A program made the translations under genes and the position numbers. Below the pieces are notes generated by a model, which was not told the origin of the DNA, did no database searches, and saw only the letters and a list, made by a program, of their open reading frames with translations. Source: Nomia melanderi (taxonomy: Eukaryota > Arthropoda > Insecta > Hymenoptera > Halictidae). From it: a stretch of 64,000 nt of DNA. The stretch covers positions 11,745,501 through 11,809,500 of the forward strand of contig NC_135007.1 of NCBI RefSeq assembly GCF_051020985.1. The letters are read 5' to 3'. Positions 1 through 11,198 of this stretch are shown in pieces. The stretch's first letter is position 1; every line of letters starts with the position of its first letter.

Positions 1-611
1 ATGATAGATTAGTTATCTGAATCTCCTACCACATAACTTCCATTTTCGAAAAAATGGCAACTTATATATTTCATAAATTACAACACTTCGCATTGAGAAA
101 TAAAGGAACCATTGTACTGTCTAAGTCGTCTATGGTCAAAGGATAGCGGTCGTCTCCCTAACGTTCAAACTTCAGCGAACTTACGACCGGTATCGCGCTG
201 CTCGCGTAAAATATAATTACCGTGTACGCGGTGCCAGTCCGCGATAACAGTTTACACCGGGGGCTGTAAATTTTCCTCTCGTGTATTACGTGTATCAATT
301 GCGATATGCGAAACGCGGGAAGAATGGACGTGGATCGAACGTGTTTCGATTCCCAGGTACGCGAGCGGCCGGCGCGGCGTCGGTGCGCTGGGCACAGTAT
401 GTCGTTGTTCTCTCGCGAAATTGGAACGTTTCACCGCGGCGAGGCCATTGCAATTTTCATCGATACGATCTGACCATCGACCGTGAAGCCGGGCCCGTTT
501 CCTGTCCGGAATCGCCGAACCGATTTCGACCGGTCGCCGCGCAGCGCCGAGGCACGTGCTGCCGCCATTTTCTCTCTCCTCTCCTCCCACCTTTCGCCGC
601 TTCCCCTAGAT
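1..611. other. Non-coding flank, no supported gene
   Basis: AT-rich for about 180 bases, then CpG-dense. Open frames of up to 137 codons exist on both strands but overlap each other, contain no recognisable motif and have no convincing splice sites, so I treat them as chance frames of GC-rich DNA. Confidence 0.6.
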
Positions 612-968
612 CAGGGGTTCCCAAATGGCAAATCATGAAAAATCAACATTTCTTTTTCATTTCAAACATTCAACATTTGAACCTATCCATATAAGAATTT
701 GTTAAACTTCTAAAAATTGTTTCCACAAATGTCTTAATTGTGCATCGAATCTTAAATACTAGAAAAGATGAAAATTACGTGTTAATTTTTCAGTATCCGA
801 GTGATTATTTTATATAACTTTGAATAATTTTAGACGTCGAAGCTTGACGTTGTCATTACAGCATTCAATCGCAAAGGATTGTTAATAAGTAATTAGAGTG
901 TGCGCGAGTAACGAGAAACTATTGTTCTCCGAAATGAGTCTAGGCTCATAAAAGCTTGGGAACCGCTG
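612..968. mobile_element. hAT-type MITE, 357 bp
   Basis: The left end reads CAGGGGTTCCCAA and the right end is its imperfect reverse complement (TTGGGAACCGCTG). CAGNGNTTCCCAA-type ends are typical of hAT elements. The 8 bases outside each end (604-611 ccctagat and 969-976 ctctatat) agree at 6 of 8 positions, matching a decayed 8-bp hAT target duplication. The interior is AT-rich in a GC-rich surround and has no transposase frame, so this is a non-autonomous copy. Confidence 0.75.
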
Positions 969-1415
969 CTCTATATTCTTTTTCAGCTACCACCTCCCTC
1001 GCCCCGTGCATGCGTTCACGGTATTTTTCAATCTTTCGCGGTTTTCTCGTTCGCCATCCCACTGTCCTCCCCCCGACGTTTATTATCGCTGTTTTCATCG
1101 TCGAAGTTGATTTAGCGGGACACTTCTTCCGTAAACTCCAACCATTCTTCCGCGATCAGCGGAACTGACCCTCTATTTAGCCGTATTGTTTCCGCCGCTG
1201 CCGCCGCGCTGGGAACCCGACTTAATGGCGCTCTATGATCGATAGGCAATTCGAGGGTAGCTGCAGATGTTGCTGAAGGAATATTTTCAATTGTTTGTAG
1301 ACCGAACGGTTTGCGATTGAACCGGGAACCTTTACGCTTGCGTGGATCCTTTTGGATCTAATTTCTGGCCTCTGAATCGTGGAAACTCGAGTCTGGTGAA
1401 GACGTCTTTACCTTT
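969..1415. other. Non-coding, nothing recognised
   Basis: Mixed-composition sequence between two transposon remnants. I see no exon, RNA gene or repeat in it. Confidence 0.5.
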
Positions 1416-1608
1416 TCAACACTAAAACCACCGAGCAACTGGAATTACTTACCTACATCTTTATAAAAGTTAGAATAATATATTTCTTGAGATTTGATAG
1501 ATCCCTTAACGATCTTTCGCAAAAGCATAATTTAAATATGTGCACACTAAACATTCCAAGATCGGTCAATTTAACTCACATCAAATTGACTGGTAGTTTC
1601 AGCGTTAA
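1416..1608. mobile_element. Family B TTAA MITE, 193 bp
   Basis: Left end TCAACACTAAAACCACCGAGCA; right end TGGTAGTTTCAGCGTTAA. These are imperfect inverted copies of the family B terminus bounded by TTAA-like target sites. The AT-rich interior resembles the copies at 7,281 and 28,390. No coding potential. The TTAA target suggests a piggyBac-type origin. Confidence 0.6.
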
Positions 1609-2336
1609 GAACTACGGTATAAACTGATAGCGGTAGTCTGAAATGTTCCAATTGCTTGAAAACAATTACAATAAGAACGAAAATGCAGTGATAATTAATT
1701 CTGCTGCCATTCGTCTTCCTCGCCAAGGAACAAGTAATATTACATAAAACATTCAACATTCCTGTGTCACTCAACGCGTTAAACATCTCTCTGTAGAATT
1801 TCAGCAACAATGAACAATGACACCGGCGCTAGGATCTCCGATCGTATCTCGACACTTCCATTGCCAGGACAATGATGAGATTACGGGACGAGTTCCACAT
1901 AATCTGAAACAAGTATCGTTGTTCCGTATCGCGCGTGCAGGAACGAGGGAGTACAACGCCGACGAGTTCTAATCTCAATTCCATTAAGTCAGCCGGCGTA
2001 GGTGGCTGCGATTTTTACGCGAGTCGCGTGTTATAATCGCGATAACGATCGGCACTGTACACAACGAGAGTGTACTTCCCGCGGAAGAAGAAGGCCGATG
2101 TCCGACTCGCCGCACTTTCTAAATCTTGGACTCGTTCCAGATTAGTCGGGACGAGTTCGTTTCGCGACGAAGGCGACCGTTCGATGGGAATGATCCTGGC
2201 TCGATTATCGCGAGAATTAATCCTGGAGAAACATTTCTCGTTTCCTGCACAGTCTAGCTCGTTCTGATAGTCTATGGATTAATCTTCTCGAAATCCTAAT
2301 TACTGCAATTACAACAGAATGACAACAGGATCACTT
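1609..2336. other. Non-coding with a solo family D end near 1,749-1,782
   Basis: The segment ending TCAACGCGTTAA at 1,782 matches the right terminus of family D MITEs. The opposite end is not clear. The rest is GC-rich non-coding sequence without splice-bounded frames. Confidence 0.45.
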
Positions 2337-2510
2337 TTAACCCTAAGATCACGATATGACTTTGAGTCACATTCGAACTTTTTACTCAAATTCGTTATCC
2401 CATATCGCATTTGCAAAAGTTTTTTCGAGCTTTTAAAATTTGGGCCCTATAGACAAAGATAATAACATTTTAATCGTTTTATTCTCGTAAGTGACTGAGA
2501 GTCATATAAT
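2337..2510. repeat. Family E dispersed repeat
   Basis: Starts TTAACCCTAAG. It carries a stretch (attcgaactttttactcaa, then a segment ending taagtgactgag) that recurs at 3,509, at 43,136, and in reverse orientation inside 29,539-29,927. Both sides contain GAGTCAC or GTGACTGAG, a short inverted pairing. The right boundary is eroded. Confidence 0.6.
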
Positions 2511-3508
2511 AGATAATTGCATTTAAATTCGTATATTTACGTTATCAGTATTAGAACATTATTGTTTATATTATATTTATATTGAAAGCATTCCTTTTAC
2601 TACTTCTATTATTTCTGCTATTCCCGTTATATTTATTATTATCATCGCGAGCTCAGTATTTTTTAAACGGTCGCGAGAAGGCCGAATAAAGGAATCACCG
2701 CCAGACATTACGTCCAATTACAATTTTCCGTAGATGAGCGCGTGTCCGCCGACTCGCAGCCGGCAACCAGAAAGTTCTATAGTCCGGTATCACGTGCTTT
2801 CCCCGTCGGAATAGGTGGACCGTTATTCTTTTTAATTATTCGCTGCCCACTCGCGAACGTGAAAGGATCCTCGAGGATCCGCGATGCAATTAGGAAGACT
2901 CCCGTCGGTCGACTGTAATTAAAATTGTTTGCTCCTTACGCCGTTGAATCTGAAGCTGAAACCAAGCCTGAATTTCTCTTCTGCCTTTGTGCTTTCCATT
3001 TTTTTTCTATTTTGTTTTGTTCTCCCTTTCTCTCTCTGTCTCTCTCTCTCTCTTTCTCGTCGCGAGTTGAAGAAAAAAAAGAAGAGACAGGAACAGAAGC
3101 AATCTCGTTAGGAAAGATAAATAATGAGCCAGCTCGTACCGATAAGGGTGAAATCTGAGTTCTATCTGGCTGCGACGCGTGATTCAATTTGGCGGACGGT
3201 AATTGCGCTCGATTTATCTGCTCGGTTGGTTATGCGTGGACAGTTCAATTGCGCTGGCGGCGCGCGAGCTAGCAACCATCATCGCGCTGATGTAAGTAAA
3301 TGGAATTACAGGACGTTTCCAGCTGGCCCCGAATTGTTCGAAAGAAATATTTCCATTTACAGCGATTCAACGAATCGAGGATACGATATTCTGTCCATAC
3401 TTTTAAGCGGCGGTCAATTATATATTTTATACTAGTCACATTTGAAATAGCACCATTTTTGTTTCAAATCATATTTCATAATATTCAGAAAGTTTCACCA
3501 TAATCCTT
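2511..3508. other. Non-coding with CT-rich microsatellite at about 3,022-3,058
   Basis: AT-rich to 2,660, then GC-rich. A TCTCTCTGTCTCTC tract creates apparent Ser/Leu-rich frames on one strand and Arg/Glu-rich frames on the other. These are artefacts of the simple repeat. Confidence 0.55.
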
Positions 3509-3671
3509 TTAAACTTTCAGTCACAATTGAACTTTTTACTTAAATTGATTATCTCATACCGCATTTCCGAAAGTTCTTTGGCCTTTTACAATTTGGACCA
3601 TGTAGACAAAGACAACATTTTAATCATTTCTTTCATTCTCATAAGTGACTGATGCACGTGGTACGGGTTAA
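3509..3671. repeat. Family E dispersed repeat, 163 bp
   Basis: Bounded by TTAA at 3,509-3,512 and 3,668-3,671. The interior is closely similar to 2,337-2,510, including the fragment taagtgactga near the right end. The TTAA borders suggest a small piggyBac-like MITE. Confidence 0.6.
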
Positions 3672-6600
3672 CGATAGATTCGAATAAATCATTACAGATA
3701 AAATAGATCATCGTTTGATGTCACCATTCCACGTGCTCCTATATTTTACCATCGAGCACTAATCATGCGACACCGATCATCCGCAGAGCGAGAAATGTCT
3801 CCGGGAAACGCATTAAAAGGTAACTTATTATCCGAACCCTCGGTTGACGGTTCCCGCGATAAAAACGGCAGATTTATTCGCCGCGGGGCCGGGCGGGGTA
3901 AATTCTAGTAATAAATTCGAATATCGGTCAACGAGCATATCCGTCGTCCGATTCCGTGTCGCCACAATCTGAACTGTAATTAACATTCCCGGTTTTCATT
4001 CGCGGCCGGCATTCATCGCGGGAGAATGTATTCCCTTTTAAACGCGACGCGACGCGTCGCGGCGCGGCGCGGCGCGCGTTTGTTTAATAAATGAAATTAA
4101 TAACGGTGCACGCGAAAGGGAACAAGGATGCAGAAAGTTCATCTGAATGCGGGGCGCAATTATACTCTTATATATTCGCGGGGACTAATTCACGACTGCG
4201 ATATTATTGAAATCAAAAGAGAGATCTTTTTATCTCGCCCTGCCCGCATGGACGTTCCGCGAAGGAAGTTGAAGAATATTCGTATTAAAGATTCCGGGTG
4301 CCGACGTCAAACATTTTTGGAAGAAGAAAGTTACCTAAGTTATATCGTAATAACGTCATCTTTCGGTACTATTAGTAGAATAGACGGTTGTTATGACTAC
4401 GTGTAAAAGAGAAGCTGCACTTGAATTGTATATTTATTGGAATAATAAATCTTTTCGGTTTTGGTATTTCCAATGTTTTCTATCAGAGTTTCCCGATTGA
4501 TTTGAAAACTCGTCGCTTCAATCGCGAGTTGAAAATAGTCGAATTTTCGTTCGGTCTCCGCGCGGGGTAACAGAATTTCGCGTAGTCAGACTTCACCTGA
4601 ACAATTAAGCTTCGATCGTGAATTTCCAACGCGGACCCGACGATTTCCTCCGCGAACGATTCCACCCGAAGTGGAGTCAGGCTTTTTTGTGCGAGATATG
4701 ATAATTTCGTTGCCCCAGTTTTCCGGTAATATCGGGCGTGCTTTGATCCTCCTTAAATTTTCATGCAGCCTCAGCGGTTGAGCTTGCATAGAATTAATTT
4801 CTTTTCTCCCCGGCATAAATTAAAAGACGGAATATCGATTCGGGGACGGGCGCATTTCAATTCACCGGTGTCTCCGATTTTCGCTGTACACTCGGCGGCC
4901 GTTTAAATGAACGGTTTAATTGTTTCTCATTTACTCCGTGGAAATTAATTGCCTGTGAAACTTCAGATTTACGTAAATTCATGCAGAACCCTGCAAAGCG
5001 ATTTTATCGTTCGGCAGAAATAGTGCTGGGGTTTTTACAAATGTACGAATTATTCAGTTCGTTGATCGGTTTCGTCGTTTCACGGTCGTTGAACACGCGA
5101 ATCCTCTAATTAGTCGTATCTTGGATCTCACATTTTTCATCCGCGATAGAATCTCTCGAACTTTTCGTTCGATCAATTCCAACTATAAATCAAAGCGAAA
5201 CGTGACATTTGAAACACGACGCATGAACCGCCACGGTATAAACAGCTTCGGTTCTAACCGAGTAATTAACACTGTCAATCCCGAAGCCCGTGCCGTTAAA
5301 GTTTTCAGTAACAAACAAATTTCCCGCTTGAAAAGGTCGCGTCAACTTCAGGTTAATCGCCGCGAAATAAGAGATCGGAGGAATTCTGTGAAAATGGAGC
5401 GCCGCCCGATCGATGAGCGAACGCTCGCGTCCGAGTAATCGATCAAGAAGTTAATCAAGTCGCCGGCTTCGCACGGCCAGCCTAGGCCCGAGGGAGAAAG
5501 TGAATTCATTAATTTCGCTGCGTACACGCGAATAACCGAGTTCCGGCAACAAGTACGTAATAGACGTCACAGTCCATTTTGACGCCGCCGGAGCCGAAGG
5601 TCGGCCTCGTTTCCTTTTTACAGGGACCAGTTCGTCGGCGATTAACCGGACGTATGGTCGTTTCACGCACACCGAACTGAAATTCGTGACGCCGGCCACA
5701 AAAGGGATGAACCTAAACTCCCGATCCAGCACGAACGACGCAATCATCCTCTTTTGTACAAAGTCTCATTTCCGACGAAAGTAATTTCGCGAAATTATAC
5801 GCATTAAGACTAATTCAGCCCAGAGGCTACCAATTATTTATTCGCGAGCTTCGAATCGGGGAGAATACCTCCGTTTCCATGCTGACGAAACATTGATACC
5901 GCGACGCATAAAATAAATCTCTCCCCGAATTCAAAGTTAATAAATTACCCGTTTGAGTTCATTACGAAGCTGCACATGGTGATGTCACCGCGAATACATT
6001 GAAAATTATATTTCTCCTATTAACCCTTGTCTGCTACGACAAATTCTATTAGAAAGCGATTATGACGCAAGCTTCTTGGACTTTCGGCTAATTATTCAAA
6101 TTGGAAACTGTCGGGTGTGTTGCCTAGGTTTAACACAGTTGATATTCTTCGAGTAATCAATAATTCTCAACAACGATTTCTTCAACTTTCAAAACCACCG
6201 CGCTACTCGTTGCCTAGTGTAACAGTGTGACGCCCAATGGGACGCCCAAGCGCGAGCGGCCGTTGTTACACTTCGGCGTCAACGTGTTAAACAGAAGCTG
6301 CATAATTTCATTATATCGTGACACGCAGAATCGCTGTCCGGGCAGTTGTATCGCAAAATTTAGCCCGCCTTTTATCTGCAGGCAGCTGGCCCGGCCCGCG
6401 TTTCACGAGCACACGCGACACCCCTCGGCCGAAGGGTTGCGCCACCCCCGTATCCGATGGCCGGGGGCTTAAAATGGAGCAGCGCGGTTGATGCGCATGC
6501 ATTATGCAGTTAAACGGAACGTAAATACAACAACCCCCCGACGGGTACCGACCACCCGACGAGATTCGTTCGCGCGCTCGTAACTATAAATATCGTCGGC

Positions 6601-7280
6601 GACGCGCAGGACTTCCGATGGCAAAAAGGAGAAAGGCGAGAGAGAGAGGGAGGGGGAGAGAAAAAAAAGCAACAGGACGAAAGGGAACGGCCGACAATTG
6701 TGCGGAAAGTAGGCTCGTCAAAGCTGCGCGCGCCATATTTGGCCGGGATCGTCGATCTTCTCGCAGCACGTCCAGCTTCTTCTAGCCGGTACTCATTCGG
6801 GCCGGCGACCCATGAATGTTTTGCCATTTTTCTTACCGTTTTATGGGCACAGATCGCGAGTTTAAAAATGGACTGGCCGACGGGTTCCCAGAGGCTATGT
6901 CCGGACGTCGATTCCACGGTTTTGTTGAATTTCGTTGGCAGCTCGGGACGCCGAGCGTCGGCCCTTCCACGACTGACTAAAATGCCCGTGGCTATCGGGG
7001 CTTCAGTGTTTAACGTGACTCTTCATTACGACATTTTTACGCGAATGCAGAAGTATCGTAAATGGAAATGACCGGCTGATCTACGTTGGGGTTGGAGCCG
7101 AGGATTCATTTCACATGTAAATTCTTTGAAATATGAATATACACGTTGGATATTATTTGTACTTCCACCGAGATCTGCATTTGTTTTTAATGTACGTGGA
7201 ATATATTGATTCTAGTTTTTAAATTGTATCTTGTCGATTTTCTGCTGATTAGGAGTACTTCATCACCAATCATCTCTCAT
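3672..7280. other. GC-rich non-coding stretch
   Basis: A run of GCGAC/GCGGC short repeats lies at about 4,043-4,078 and a GA-rich tract at about 6,620-6,668. Open frames of 60-135 codons occur on both strands without conserved motifs. A decayed TTAACCCTTGTCTGC-like MITE end may lie near 6,020. No gene supported. Confidence 0.5.
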
Positions 7281-7472
7281 TTAACATTAGAACTACCGAG
7301 CACTGACTTTTTGAAACCTCTATAGAAACTTCGAGAGTACATCTATTGAGATTTTAATTGATCATTAAATTCGCATATTGCCGAATCAATATCTTCAACA
7401 ACTCTCAGAGAAGCGTCTACTCTTTCAATAATCGCGAAAGGAATCTGGAATGTTCGGTAGTTCTAGTGTTGA
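7281..7472. mobile_element. Family B TTAA MITE, 192 bp
   Basis: Left TTAACATTAGAACTACCGAG and right CGGTAGTTCTAGTGTTGA are inverted copies over about 18 bp. Target sites are TTAA on the left and TTGA on the right. This is the clearest terminal pair of the family. No coding capacity. Confidence 0.75.
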
Positions 7473-9170
7473 AGCTACAAAAGAAGACAAGCTTTCGTAT
7501 AGATTACAATCTCTCAACAAAGTATTCCCACGGAATCCCTCCGAAAGCAACTGCACTAAATAGGATCGCATAAAAGCTTCCAGCAGGAAATTCCCCAGTC
7601 CACAAATCTAACGAGAGTACCTATTCGATCAGAGTTCCAGCAGGAATAACAGGAACCGTTGTTTCGCCTGGCAGTAACCCTTTATGGCCCTGAAATTTCG
7701 AATCGATACCGGCCGAGGATCTGAGTTCATCGAACCCATCCCTACGGAGGCTTCGGTATAAACAGTAGCCGGGGACCCCCAAAATATTCACCCTCGCAGA
7801 TTCATGCGCGTGTGCAGCGGCAGAGACAGCGGCGATCCCGTCAATGGGGATCAGGCCGTAGGCACCCTCTGGTTCGCGGGAGCGCGAAACGAAACGGGAG
7901 TATCCCCTCCAACGTAAAGGAGGATTATACAAGAGAGAACATTCGTCGATGTAAGGGAGCAATTGGCAACCCCCCTCGCAATTGCGCCGATTCGCCCGCA
8001 AATTGGTTTATCGTGTTTCCCAGCGAGGCGATCGGACGGAAACAAAATGTCCGCCGCCTGGAGTAGAGCGAGCCGCCCGAGTGCCTCTATCGGCGGATCG
8101 ATCAATCATCCGCGAGCGCGGCGGTCCACGATGACTTGTGGACGCGTGACGCTTCGTATAAGGAAACACGATCCCGGATTATCCTCTGATCTTTGACAGG
8201 TCAATGAGACTCGCTCGGAAATGTCGTTGGTTGTAGCTGGAACGCCATGGTATCGTGACTGATCGAGTGCAGAGGCGAGTAACGGGTTTCTTTTATTCCT
8301 CGGGGACTTGTGAACGGATTATGGAGATAGTTTGTTAATAGCAATGCGAGAGGACAATGTTGCAATAGATGATAGGCGGAGCTAGATAGGCGAACGAGGG
8401 ATACGATGTTATGATTAATTTCCCTTGCTTCGGCTGTACGATCACTGGCGTCGCGAGTTCGTTACAGCTGTAAGACATGGAACGATGGTTTCCGATTCAA
8501 TTGTGAATGGCAATTAGAGATCCTGGCTTCGATGGGGTATCGTTTAGCATCGAATACACGAGTATTCGTCAATCGATATCGGGAAAAGGAGATGTAGTAT
8601 CCACTCCGTTCCTCCAAGTGTAATTGCTGTCCCCAGGTAACGCGTTCTCCTACCGCGGCCCGGAACGCCATGGGGTTCATTTGCAAACCGTTTGCAAGGG
8701 AGGAACCTGCGGCCGCGTACTGGAAGACCGATCGTGATCGTAGAAGTATAGAACGAGGTGAACGTTATTAGGGAATTGGTTTACGTTGCTAGCGTTGTTT
8801 CGCTGCAGTTTTTCCGCCAGCATTTGTCGCGGATGGAACCTCTGTTTACACGAAAGTTTCGGTGAAATCAACTTCCAGCTGTCATTCCCAACTAACTCGC
8901 AAACTGGCGAAACACCTTTCTCAAAAATCCAAGTTATTCTTTCTTCAAAATATATTAATCGTCGCACCTACTCGATCTTTAGATAGTTCAACGACGTACT
9001 TAAAAGTTACTCCTCGATCTACAATATCGTGTCCCTTGACGAAAATTTCAAATTGAATTTGAGATACCTAAGTATTACTCATTGGTTAAAGTATAAATTA
9101 AATATTCCTCTATTATCAATCGTTAACCTATAGAGCAAACGTGGGCATAGAATAAACATCAAAGTTTCTG
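7473..9170. other. Non-coding, no supported gene
   Basis: GC-rich between about 7,600 and 8,800 with overlapping frames on both strands and no exon borders. Around 9,020-9,080 is a segment (atttcaaattgaatttga) shared with 31,498-31,782, so a decayed related element is likely. Confidence 0.45.
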
Positions 9171-9382
9171 TTAACCCTTTGTACTCGGAAGCTTTTCACT
9201 ATAGACGACGCTATTTGAAACGAATTAATGAGAAAACATACGTCAATTAAGAAACAAAGATATTTTATATAAATATTTCACTTATGGATGCATTATACAA
9301 AACTTAATATTACATACAACACTACAATCTTATATCTAAACAAATGGTAGCTAAGAGTCACCTTTCAAGTGCAAAGGGTTAA
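9171..9382. mobile_element. Family A TTAA MITE, 212 bp
   Basis: Starts TTAACCCTTTGTACTCGG and ends CAAGTGCAAAGGGTTAA: inverted termini of about 15 bp with a TTAA at each border. The interior is AT-rich and shares 'gaaacaaagatattttatat' type sequence with the copy at 29,539. TTAA plus a CCC-starting terminus is the piggyBac superfamily signature. Confidence 0.8.
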
Positions 9383-10956
9383 CAACAAAGTACTGATATC
9401 TTTCACAGTTGAGAAATAAATCATAGCGCAAGGGGTCCAAACCGTACAGCTTCAATTATCTTAACGGTCACCGCATAAAATAAAGGTAATCGTATGCACG
9501 AGGAAAATTGTCAGATGCAACCGTACGTTAATCGGCGGGTCGTAGGTGTGCGTAACCCCTTAACTGGCTGAAATGCATTACATCCCGTAAGACGATTGCT
9601 TAAACGCGTTTGCCGGACGATTCCCGGCCGTCTCGTTCTTGACACCAATTACTCGACACGTTTCGCAGCGGTCACAAGAGCCGGCTCATTTTTCACTCGC
9701 CGCGAGCCTCCGCAATTATTCCGGCGTGACATGCCGCTCGATTACCGTGCTACGATATCAATACGCAGCGGGTGACTCACTTTCGCGCCGCTCCGCGCCG
9801 CGCCGCGCCGGTGTGCCCGAGACACAACATTTTCTGCTAGATAAGGTTTCCTGGCCGAATGGATTCGCTATTTATGTATTTGTTTCGCGCCAGCTCGGAC
9901 GCGTTTTGCAACGCGACACCGTGCAACGTCGAGAATATCTTCTGCGCTCGTTTATTCAGAAATGGACACTGGTAACCCGAGAGTTAATGGTAAATTAATC
10001 GCGCCGATTCGTCGCTGGTAAATCCTCGTGTACCGCGGAGGACATGCTGTTCGACTCGAACCTGAACGTGTAATCTTCGATTCATTGGACGGTTTATCGG
10101 ACTTTTTGCAATCGAGTCCAGAGGATAAACACGCGAAACGATACGAGCGATGGAAACGGTACAAATTGCTGTTTGTTCGCCCCTGGCTAAGCCAGGATCA
10201 GCTGGGTCCCTGGAAAATATTGTTTATTCGGTGCCCCGTAGCTCAGAAATATAATCGCCGGGGACCTTACGCGGTGGATTTAAACCGAGAGCGAGCCGAA
10301 CGTATTCCCGGTTAGGCGATAAGCGACGAACGTAACCAGATAAGTTGATGTTCCATGGTGGCAGAGGTAAATAACCGGGGTGTAACAGGACGGTGTAACG
10401 TCGTAAAGTTTGCTCAACACGACCGTCCTCGTAACTGGCTTTCTCGGCTAAGTTTAAATCAGTTAGAGCAGTCCCAGGTCTACCGATATAATTGAAGTTC
10501 AACTCGCGAACCGCCGCCGTGGAAAATTGTTGGACGTGAGCGTGTTACAATTAAGCGAATTTGTAATTTATCGGTCGGTCTTCGTAACTTTAGATTCGTT
10601 GTGACGCGGAAACAACAGACGGTGGATGTTTTATTCATTCTGTTAGCGTTTAACACGCGAACACGTCGTTTAATAATTCGTTTTGAACAATGCTACCGTT
10701 TCGAAGGTTTTACAGTTGTTGCCACTTATATTACTTTGAAGTATTTCCAAGTTTAAGTGTTATCTTATTAAATCTTATAATTTCTATTATTTTCTATTAT
10801 TTTCTTACTGTATTATTATAATTTTATACTATTTTCTATTGATTATTTTCTTATTATATTATTATAGTATTTTCTATTATTTTCTATTAATATTTTCCAT
10901 AAATAGTTATATTTTCCTCTATATAGTGTAAACCAGATATAACCAGTACGATACTT
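9383..10956. other. Non-coding; AT-rich TTCTATTATT repeats at 10,780-10,910
   Basis: GC-rich frames at 9,640-10,500 lack motifs and splice support. The last 180 bases are a degenerate repeat of ttctattattt units. No gene supported. Confidence 0.5.
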
Positions 10957-11198
10957 TTAACCCTTTGCACTCGAGAGGCTCCTAATCGCCATTTGATTCA
11001 ACGTAGTAAAATTGAAAAATTTTAAATTCAGTATTAAATTTTGTGTAAGGTATCAACACGTGAAAAAATAAAATGATTATGTCTCTTAATCTATGCAAGG
11101 TTTCTCTTTGTACCAATTGCAAATAACGTTATCGACATTTCATCAGGAAATAACGAATATTTATAATATATCAAACATTATCAAGTGCAAAGGGTTAA
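10957..11198. mobile_element. Family A TTAA MITE, 242 bp
   Basis: TTAACCCTTTGCACTCGAG at the left and CAAGTGCAAAGGGTTAA at the right, with TTAA on both sides and an AT-rich interior without a frame. Confidence 0.85.

Noticed and set aside
2925..3187. Ser/Leu-rich frame resembling a secreted peptide
   Set aside because: Created by a CT microsatellite; alternative frames over the same bases look equally open.
10226..10270. tRNA-like fragment (ccccgtagctcag)
   Set aside because: Only the A/B-box-like start is present; no cloverleaf with a T-arm and matching acceptor stem could be drawn.
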